In this document: positions 34,625 through 42,500 of the stretch, one piece after another
How the letters are laid out: the number at the start of each line of letters is the position of its first letter
How positions within the stretch are numbered: the first letter of the stretch is position 1
NCBI RefSeq assembly: GCF_013523125.1
Contig: NZ_JAAMQJ010000001.1
Coordinates: 62,001 to 126,000, forward strand
DNA: 64,000 nt
Reading direction: 5' to 3'
Source: Pseudomonas entomophila
GTDB lineage: Bacteria > Pseudomonadota > Gammaproteobacteria > Pseudomonadales > Pseudomonadaceae
Notes under the pieces: generated by a model
The model's database searches: none
What the model was told of the DNA's origin: nothing
Seen by the model: only the letters and a program-made list of their open reading frames with translations
Made by a program: the position numbers and the translations under genes

Positions 34625-37600
34625 TTGAATGTCCTGATCCTGCTCGTCATGTGTGCGCTCATGGGCGGATACGCCACCACGGCCGACGCCTTCGAACCTC
34701 GTCAGCTGCTGGCCCGCTCGCTCAGCGTCAGCCAACCACTGCCGCTGACGACGGCCGATCAGCACTGGCTGGCGCAGCGCCAAACCTTGATCCTGGGCAG
34801 CTCGAGACCCGATTACCCACCCTTCGACATCAATATCAGTCCGCTGGACTACGAAGGCATCACGGCCGACTACGCCGGCCTGATCAGTCAGTTGCTCGGC
34901 ATCCCGATCCAGGTGCGGCGCTTCGACGACCGCCAACAGGCACTCGCGGCCCTGCACGCCGGGCAGATCGATCTGTTGGGCAGCTCCAATGGCTTCGAGG
35001 CGGCGGATGCCGACCTGGCCCTGAGCCAAGCCTATGCCGATGACTTGCCGGTGATCGTCAGCACCCCCGCGCACGCCTTGGGCACCGGGCACACATTGGC
35101 TGGGCTGCGCCTGGCGATGGTCGACCACTACTTGCCGCAGGCGCGCGTCCGTGCCCTCTATCCCGGCGCCACGCTGATGCCGATGAGCTCGACCCTCGCC
35201 GGGCTGTCGGCGGTCCTGCTCGGGCAGGCCGATGCCTACCTGGGCGACGTCATCAGCAGCGACTTCATGATCGCCAAGAATTACCTGGGCCAGCTGCGTA
35301 TCGATCATTTCGTCAAGGCGCCGCGCGAATCCTTCGCTTTCGCCGTGGATCGCCGCGAGGCCACCTTGCTTCGGCTGGTCGACCAGGCGCTGCTGGCCAT
35401 CGGTGACAGCGAACGGCTGAACATCCTGCGACGCTGGACCAGCGGCACGACACGCACCTTGCTGGAGCAGGACGCCGCCACGCTGACCGAGCAGGAGCAG
35501 CGCTGGATCGCCACGCACCCCCCGGTCAAGGTCGTGATGACCCCGACCTTGCCGCCCCTGACCCTGGAGGATGACGATCGTCGCCTCAGCGGCATGACCG
35601 TCGACCTGCTGGCGCAGATCGGGCGCCGCACCGGCCTGCGCTTCGAGATCGAGACACGCGATTCGGTACAGGCCATGGTCGATCAGGTGGCCCGGGGCGA
35701 GGCCGAGCTGGTCGGCGCGCTGGGCTACGGCGATGAGCGCGCGTCGCGATTGCTCTATACACGGCCCTACCTGGTCAGCCCGCGCGTCGTGGTGACGCGG
35801 GTGGGCACGCCGCTGTCCGGCACGTCGCTGGCCGGGCAACGCGTGGCACTGCTACGCGGCTCGCCGCTCAAGGCACCGCTGCTGGCACGTTTCCCCGATG
35901 TCCGCATCGTCGAGGTGGAAAACCCGCTGCGCCTGTTCGAAGCCGTCGCCACGGGCAAGGCGGATGCCACCCTGAGCGCTCAGGTCAACGCCAACTACCT
36001 CATCGGTCGCCTGTTCAAGGGGCGTTTGCAGATCGCCTCGACGTATGGCGACGAGCCGGCCATCGCGGCCTTCGCGGTGGGGCCGACGCAGCCGGTCCTG
36101 CGCTCGATCCTGGACAAGACCTTGCTCAGCATGCCACCCGAGGAGCTCGACGCCCTGTTCGGCCCCTGGCGCAGCACGGCCTTGGTGAACGCCAATCCCT
36201 GGCACGATTACCGCACCCTGGCGCTGTGGGTGCTGGTCTTGTCAGGGCTGCTGCTGGTCGGTGTGCTGCTGTGGAACACCTGGCTGCGCACGCTGATCCA
36301 GCAGCGTACCGCCGCGCAGCAGGCCCTGCAGAGCCAGCTGGCGGTGAGCCGGGACCTGCTCGAGCAGTTGCGCCAGGCCAAGAACGTTGCCGAACAGGCC
36401 AACCGCGCCAAGAGCAGTTTCCTGGCGATCATGAGCCATGAGATCCGCACCCCGATGAACGCGGTCATCGGTCTGCTGGAGATGGCGCTGCAGGAACACG
36501 AGCACGGCCGCAGCGACCGACGCGCCCTGCAGACGGCGCACGATTCGGCCATGGGCCTGCTGGCGCTGATCGGCGATATCCTCGATATTTCGCGGATCGA
36601 AGCCGGCCACATGAGCCTGCACCCGGTACCGACCGAGCTGGTCGGGCTGGTCGAGTCGACCGCGCAGGTGTTCGCCGTCAACGCGCGGGCCAAGGGTGTG
36701 CAACTGACCGTCAACCGGCCACCGGTGGCAGTGTGGGTGATGGTCGATCCCCTGCGGGTGCGCCAGGTGCTGTCCAACCTGCTGAGCAACGCCATCAAGT
36801 TCACGCCCCAAGGCCAGGTGCAGGTGTACCTCGACGCCCAGGGCCTGGACAACGGCGGCACGCTGGCCGTGCACCTGCAGGTGCGCGACAGTGGCATCGG
36901 CATCAGTCAAGCGGACCAGGCGAAGCTGTTCGCCGTGTTCTCGCAAGTGGAGCAACCTGGGGCCCACCAGGGCGCCGGGCTGGGCCTGGTGATCAGCCGG
37001 ACCTTGTGCGAGCTGATGGGCGGCAGCCTGGCCCTGAACAGCGCACCTGGCCAAGGCACGCAGGTCGACGTACGACTGAGACTGGAACCGGCGCAACCGA
37101 TCGAGGCCGAACGGGCCCCCGAGGCAGTGCCCGGCGCATCCGGCGCACGGGCGCTGCAGGTTCTGGTGGTCGATGACTACCCGGCCAACCTCATGCTGCT
37201 CGAAAAACAGCTGACCAGTCTCGGTCACCGGGTGACCCTGGCCGAAGACGGTCGGACGGGGCTGGCGCAGTGGGAGACCGGGCGTTTCGAGGTGGTGCTG
37301 ACCGATGTCGCCATGCCGACGCTCGATGGGCATGCGCTGGCACGGCGCATCCGCGCACTGGAACGCGAACAAGGCCGCCCTCCCTGCCGCATCCTGGGGA
37401 TCACCGCCAATGCCCAGGCCGAAGAACGCCAACGCTGCCTGGACAGCGGCATGGACGACTGCCTGTTCAAACCCGTCGGACTGCAAGCGCTGCGTGTGCA
37501 TGTTCCCCCGCCCGACGTGACCGACACGCCCACCGCGCCGGTCGAGCCCATCGCCACGACCCCTGTCGACGTCAGGCCCAGCGGCTTCGACCTGGACGCG

Positions 37601-37912
37601 CTGCGCCATTTGACCCAGGGCGATCCACACCTGGAGCTGCGCCTGGTCCGCCAATTGGCCCAGAGCAATGCCCAGGACCTCGAGGCCTTGCAGGCCCTGG
37701 GCGACACGCCTGACCCCGAAGCCGCACGGGCCTTGGTACACCGCATCAAGGGTGGCGCCAAGATGATCCGCGCACGTGGCGTGGTGGCCGATTGCGAAAG
37801 CCTGGAACGCAGCGACGGGCCCTGGGACGGCTCGGCACTGGCGCTCTTGCAGGCGCGCGTGCGCAGCCTGCAGCAGGATCTGGAACGGCTGGCGAAGGAA
37901 CGTGCCGGGTAG
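34625..37912 (+). CDS. unorthodox hybrid histidine kinase, EvgS/BvgS-like
   Basis: Membrane sensor of 1095 residues. Order: signal peptide (about 1-22), two tandem periplasmic solute-binding (Venus-flytrap, SBP_bac_3) domains about 45-270 and 285-510, one membrane helix about 535-555, a coiled linker, HisKA with His605 (MSHEIRTPMNA), HATPase with G-boxes GIGIS and GAGLGLVISR, a receiver domain with Asp894 (LTDVAMPT), and an Hpt domain with His1039 (VHRIKGGAK). All three phosphorelay residues are intact. The start is a TTG three bases after the regulator's stop; an ATG at residue 9 is the alternative but shortens the signal peptide. No PAS domain is evident, unlike BvgS. Confidence 0.93.
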   Translation: MNVLILLVMCALMGGYATTADAFEPRQLLARSLSVSQPLPLTTADQHWLAQRQTLILGSSRPDYPPFDINISPLDYEGITADYAGLISQLLGIPIQVRRFDDRQQALAALHAGQIDLLGSSNGFEAADADLALSQAYADDLPVIVSTPAHALGTGHTLAGLRLAMVDHYLPQARVRALYPGATLMPMSSTLAGLSAVLLGQADAYLGDVISSDFMIAKNYLGQLRIDHFVKAPRESFAFAVDRREATLLRLVDQALLAIGDSERLNILRRWTSGTTRTLLEQDAATLTEQEQRWIATHPPVKVVMTPTLPPLTLEDDDRRLSGMTVDLLAQIGRRTGLRFEIETRDSVQAMVDQVARGEAELVGALGYGDERASRLLYTRPYLVSPRVVVTRVGTPLSGTSLAGQRVALLRGSPLKAPLLARFPDVRIVEVENPLRLFEAVATGKADATLSAQVNANYLIGRLFKGRLQIASTYGDEPAIAAFAVGPTQPVLRSILDKTLLSMPPEELDALFGPWRSTALVNANPWHDYRTLALWVLVLSGLLLVGVLLWNTWLRTLIQQRTAAQQALQSQLAVSRDLLEQLRQAKNVAEQANRAKSSFLAIMSHEIRTPMNAVIGLLEMALQEHEHGRSDRRALQTAHDSAMGLLALIGDILDISRIEAGHMSLHPVPTELVGLVESTAQVFAVNARAKGVQLTVNRPPVAVWVMVDPLRVRQVLSNLLSNAIKFTPQGQVQVYLDAQGLDNGGTLAVHLQVRDSGIGISQADQAKLFAVFSQVEQPGAHQGAGLGLVISRTLCELMGGSLALNSAPGQGTQVDVRLRLEPAQPIEAERAPEAVPGASGARALQVLVVDDYPANLMLLEKQLTSLGHRVTLAEDGRTGLAQWETGRFEVVLTDVAMPTLDGHALARRIRALEREQGRPPCRILGITANAQAEERQRCLDSGMDDCLFKPVGLQALRVHVPPPDVTDTPTAPVEPIATTPVDVRPSGFDLDALRHLTQGDPHLELRLVRQLAQSNAQDLEALQALGDTPDPEAARALVHRIKGGAKMIRARGVVADCESLERSDGPWDGSALALLQARVRSLQQDLERLAKERAG

Positions 37913-38086
37913 GCCATGTACGCGAAGTCGCCACGCGACGTGCAGGCAAGAGGAAAGCAGGCGAGCGGTGCTCGGCGCCACCGAGGCTGAAGGCGCGTGC
38001 CGCGTCTGCGTCGAACACCGCAAGGCCGCCGCGCGGATGCCTGACGTACACAGGCTGCGTTCGCCCCCTACCCAGGCCTTTCAATG

Positions 38087-38308
38087 GCTTTGCCTCACAC
38101 GATGTGGAGCACATCGCTGATCTGGTAGAGCGGTTCATCCCCACTGTGAGAACGGGTTTGGCCGCGGTGCAGGCGGTAAGGGGTGGACGCCATCGCGGGC
38201 AAGCCCCACAGGAGGACTGCACTTGCCTGCCTCATGCCGGTGAATCTGCGGATCAACAATGACCCTGTCTTTGGACTTTTCCAAAGACGTTGAAAACGTT
38301 GACCCCTA
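38087..38308 (+). repeat. dispersed intergenic repeat, copy 1
   Basis: About 220 bases alignable end to end with 47834-48052. It contains a perfect 7-bp hairpin (CGATGTG, loop GAG, CACATCG at 38100-38116), a REP-like GCGGGCAAGCCCCACA, and a 9-bp hairpin (GTCTTTGGA, loop CTTT, TCCAAAGAC at 38267-38288). The whole gap 37913-38377 holds no gene that could be supported; 37913-38086 shows nothing recognisable. Confidence 0.8.
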
Positions 38309-38377
38309 GGCCTCGAGGAACGCTGCAGGTACCCTCGCTGTCGCAAGCACAGTGACGCAACCTTCACAGGAGGCAGG

Positions 38378-38896
38378 ATGGATTCGCTGACGGCGCTCGT
38401 GGTGATGGGTGTATCCGGATGTGGCAAGAGCAGCGTGGGCATGGCGATCGCCGTGCGCAGCGGCGGCCACCTGATCGAGGGGGATGCCTTCCACAGCCTC
38501 GAAAGCATCGCCAAGATGCAGGCCGGCATCGCGCTCGAAGACGCCGACCGCGCCGGTTGGCTGGAGCGCCTGTGCGAGGCGCTGCAAGCCTCGGTCCGCC
38601 GCGCAGAGCGGCCGGTCCTGGCCTGCTCGGCACTCAAGCGCCGTTACCGGGATACCCTGCGTCAGGCGGTCCCTGGCCTGGGATTCGTGTTCCTCGAGCT
38701 GAGCCCGGCCGCCGCGCGCGACCGAGTGACCTTGCGCCTGGGCCACTTCATGGCGCCCAGCTTGATCGACAGCCAGTTCGCCACGCTCGAGCCGCCCATC
38801 AACGAGCCCCTGACGCTGACCCTGGATGCCTTGCAGCCCGCCTCGACCTTGGCTGACCAGGTCGATGCATGGCTGACGCTCAAGAGCGCTCCGTGA
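38378..38896 (+). CDS. gntK: gluconokinase
   Basis: Cytoplasmic kinase phosphorylating gluconate to 6-phosphogluconate, feeding the Entner-Doudoroff pathway (172 residues, normal for GntK/IdnK). The P-loop GVSGCGKSS is at 11-19, the substrate-site segment EGDAFHSLESIAKMQAGIAL (about 34-53) and DADRAGWLERL follow, and SALKRRYRD near 86-94 and LRLGHFMAPSLIDSQFATLE near 122 complete the family pattern. ACAGGAGGCAGG precedes the ATG, a strong ribosome site. No gluconate permease or GntR regulator is adjacent, which is unusual for the gene. Confidence 0.93.
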   Translation: MDSLTALVVMGVSGCGKSSVGMAIAVRSGGHLIEGDAFHSLESIAKMQAGIALEDADRAGWLERLCEALQASVRRAERPVLACSALKRRYRDTLRQAVPGLGFVFLELSPAAARDRVTLRLGHFMAPSLIDSQFATLEPPINEPLTLTLDALQPASTLADQVDAWLTLKSAP

Positions 38897-39039
38897 GCGC
38901 GTCGCCGTCTCGAATGACCGCCTGTCGTGTCAAGGGCACCTCTACCCGGCGCTTGGGCACCAACCTTTGAGTAACTGGCCAGATACGTTGGCCATCGATT
39001 CCAGCGTCGCACGCGATGCGCTTTCGAAGGAGCTTGACC

Positions 39040-39366
39040 ATGAAGCGATCCCTGACCACCACGTGCCTGCTCGCCGCCGTGCTCGCCTCGCCCCTGGCCC
39101 TGGCGGTCGGTACCGGCCCGACTCATCCGGACGATCCACACAAGGGCGCACCGACCCCTGGCGTCGACAGCACCCTGAACCCAACCGAGGGCACCATGCC
39201 CACCTCGCCGGATTCGCGTGTTCAAGGCAATGGCCCTGATTCGCCCCCGGCACGCCAAGAGCACGGCAACCCAGGCTTGCCGGGCCAGAAAGGCACAGGC
39301 TCGGAGCGCAACAGCGACCTGGACGGTGCCCGCACCGGCGATGGCTCCACGACCACCCAGCCGTGA
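39040..39366 (+). CDS. small secreted Pro/Gly/Thr-rich protein
   Basis: Not recognised. 108 residues with a clear Sec signal peptide (MKRSLTTTCLLAAVLASPLALA, cleavage after about residue 22 or 23) and a mature part that is low-complexity, rich in Gly, Pro, Asp, Thr and Ser, with no Cys and few hydrophobic residues, so it is probably intrinsically disordered. AAGGAG lies nine bases before the ATG, which supports real expression. It stands alone between gluconokinase and the NEL-type effector gene with no evident partner. Confidence 0.7.
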   Translation: MKRSLTTTCLLAAVLASPLALAVGTGPTHPDDPHKGAPTPGVDSTLNPTEGTMPTSPDSRVQGNGPDSPPARQEHGNPGLPGQKGTGSERNSDLDGARTGDGSTTTQP

Positions 39367-39538
39367 ACGTCGCCGAGCGCGCCGGGCTCCACAGGGTCTG
39401 ACGACGCTCGACAAAGCGCGCGGGGTAGATCGCACGGCGACTCCCCCGCGTCACCCCCGTGCCCGGTGGTAGCCATCCACCACCTTGATCGAGTCCTTCT
39501 GGGATTGGATGGCGGCTTCTCTCCCAGGAGCCACCCCC

Positions 39539-42500
39539 ATGACCACGCCTGCCTTCCACCACGCCCAGATCGCACGGGCGTTTCCTGACTGGTCCAGACA
39601 CCTGCATCCCGTGGATGCCTCGCGCCTCATCGCCGCTGCACGTGCCCCCTATCTCGACGAGCAAGGCGCTCCCTTCAGTTGGTACGCGGTTGCCGATGAA
39701 ATGGACAGACAGTCGCTGAGCGAAGCCTGTCGAGCACGTGACGCCAGTGCGCGGGCGTTGGCCGAGGCATTGCGCGACAAGCGTGATCCGATCGGTTTCT
39801 GTACGCCCTTGCTGCAAGAAGCCCTGGGCGTGGACGTGCCGGTCGAGACGGCGCAGTACGTGTTCCAACCCTTCAAGGTGGAGCAGAACTGGACCCTCGA
39901 GCCCATCGACCCGAGCGTGCTTCCCGCCGGCGACCCTCTTGCGCCAGCGACGACGGTCACCGCAGACGGCCCCGCGCAGGCGACCAGCCTGCTGGCCGCC
40001 GCCTTGCGCAACTTCAAGGGCTTGGAGGCGGTCGGCCCACTGAGCACGGTGCGCCGAGGCCCGCAAGACGACACCCCGTTGCCAGGGTTGGGCGTGGACC
40101 GCTTCGTCAAGGTCTGCCGCCGCCTGGACCTGGGCAGGCGTTACCAGGATCACCTTGCCGCCCTCTACCACGGGGCCCAGGCCACAGCGATCGAGCATGC
40201 CTGGATCCAGGCCAGTCTCGATCAGCTTCGGCTGGACACCCACGTGGCTGCCCTGAGTGGCCTGATCAGCCAGGCGGCGCGGCGCACGCTACTGGACTGG
40301 TGCGATCAGGTACCCTGCGTGACCTACGCCGGTCGGCCGTTGACGTGCCAGCGCCTGGAGCTGTTCGGCATCGCCTTGCATGACGTGCTGATCATCAGCA
40401 CCGAAGCCCCTGACCGGGTCAATCCGTGCCTCTTGCACATGCCGGGGCATCCCAGCCAGCCCTTGCGCGAATTCGAATCGACCAGGGCCCTCGGCAAGCA
40501 GCTGGCCTTTGGACTGCAGAGGGGCAGCCATCGCCGGCACATGCTAGGCAATGCCTTGCTGACACAACAACCTGCCTTGGACGCCCATTTGCAAGCAGCC
40601 CTGTTCGAGCGCCGCGAGCACCTGGGGGATGAGGTGTCGGTCCCGGTGAGTTCACCCAAGATCAGGGCGGAGCCTCGCCCATTGCCTGCCACGCCATGGC
40701 GCGAGCTGTACAAGGCCCATGTACGAAGGCTCAAGGCCGATGCCGCCTACGTCGTGGTGCCCACCGCACGCGTGGATGCCGAGGCACGCTTGACGCTGCT
40801 CGAGCACTGGCTGGCCAGAGGTCTGGATGCGCTCAACGTGGCGGCCATGCTGATACCGGGCCTGGGCCAGGTGATGCTGGTGGTCAGCGCGGCGCACGTG
40901 CTCGACGGTATCTTCCATGGCATCGAGGCCTGGGAGGACGGCCAGCGCGCCGAAGCCTTGGGCCAGGTGGGATCCCTACTGCTCGACACGCTCAGTGCGG
41001 GTGCATTGGCCGGCGCATCGCTGGCCGTGAAGGCCTCTGGCTTCATCGATGCCATGGAAAGCGTGTTCGTCGATCGGCAAGCCCGTCTCTGGCATCCCGA
41101 CCTTGGCGTCTACCGCAGCGACGTCGCGATACCGCCGGACACCCTGCCCAATGCCCTGGGCCAGTACGTGCTCGATGAGCGTCACTACGTGCGCCTGGAC
41201 CAGGGGTGGTTCGAACAGACCTTGGACACCGACGGGCGCTGGCGCCTGCGTCACCCCAGCGACCCGAACGCCTATGCACCGGCCTTCGTCCATGACGGTG
41301 CCAGTGGCTGGCGACTGACTCACGAGACACCGCTGGACTGGGACCTTCTGACCCTGGCGCGACGCCTGGGACCGGCCGCTCAGGCATTGCAGGAGGCTGA
41401 TGTCCTGGCAGCCTTGTCGGCCAGCGCGACCGACGATGCGCTGCTTCGCCATTGTCACGTGGCCTCCGAACCCCCGCCCGTTCTGCTGACCGACGCGTTC
41501 GTACGCCTGGGCGTCGATGACGAGGTCGAGGACGCCATCGACCGCGTGCGCGAGGGCTTGCCCCTGCCGGCCTACAAGAACCTGGCTGTCGCAGCATTGG
41601 CGCAGCTGCCTGGCTGGCCTGAGGATCACGTCCTGGAGGTCTTCACCGGCAGTGAGCGATGGGGGACGTCGGTCCGTTACGGGCGCACGCCACGGCCAGG
41701 CGATGTGATCGTGAAGATGAGCCGCGATGAATTGGCCAACGGCGATCTGGCGAAGGTGGTGATCGAGCAGATCGATGCCGAGACCCTCGCGGCAGTGCTG
41801 CCGCCCGGGGCCGCCCTGGAGCAACCGGTGCCGGCCTTGCAACAGGTCCTGGCCGACGCCTTGGGCTCTCAGCGAGAAGCCCTGTTCGCCCGGTTTCATG
41901 AAGCGCGGCAGGTGGCGCCGAGCGCGAACGCACGGACACTTGGGCGGCACTTCACGGGCTTGCCGAACAACGCGCTGAACGCGTTGCTGGACGCCGCCAG
42001 CCAGACCGAGCGACGCCAACTCGAGGCGGGGCGCGTGCCGTTGCGGGTGGCCGAAGAGGCGCGCCGACTGCAGGCACGCTGCCGCCTGGAGCGTGCCTTG
42101 CTCGGTTTGCACCGGCCCAGCCTGGCCACTGCCGATACCCAGACCCTGCTCGCGGCCTTGCGCAAGGCCGAGCCTGAGCTGCCTGCCGAGCAGCTGTTCG
42201 CTGCAGCGTGCAGGCGGCGTGATTGGGCGGCGCGCACCCTTGGCCAACAGCCGGTCAAACCTGGCTTTCGCTCACCGCTGCGCCTGAGCGATGGTCGTCT
42301 GGGCTACCCCCTCAGTGGCCGGCCTCGACGACTGCCGTGGCTGCGCTCGGCACAGACCCGTCTGCAGGATCTCTACCCCAGCCTTACCGCAGCGGAGCGC
42401 GCGCACGTGCTGTCCCAGCTGCGCGCACGAGGCCCGCTCGCCGATCAGTTGGTGGCCCTGCAACACGAGCAGGACGCCTTGGCCCTCAGCCTGCTGCGCT

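Noticed and set aside
33938..35839. 633-codon minus-strand frame across the EvgA/EvgS-like genes
   Set aside because: Antisense of clear two-component genes; no family pattern of its own.
39485..39538. Longer N-terminus of the NEL effector from a TTG at 39485
   Set aside because: The ATG at 39539 has AGGAG at ideal spacing; the extra 18 residues lack support.
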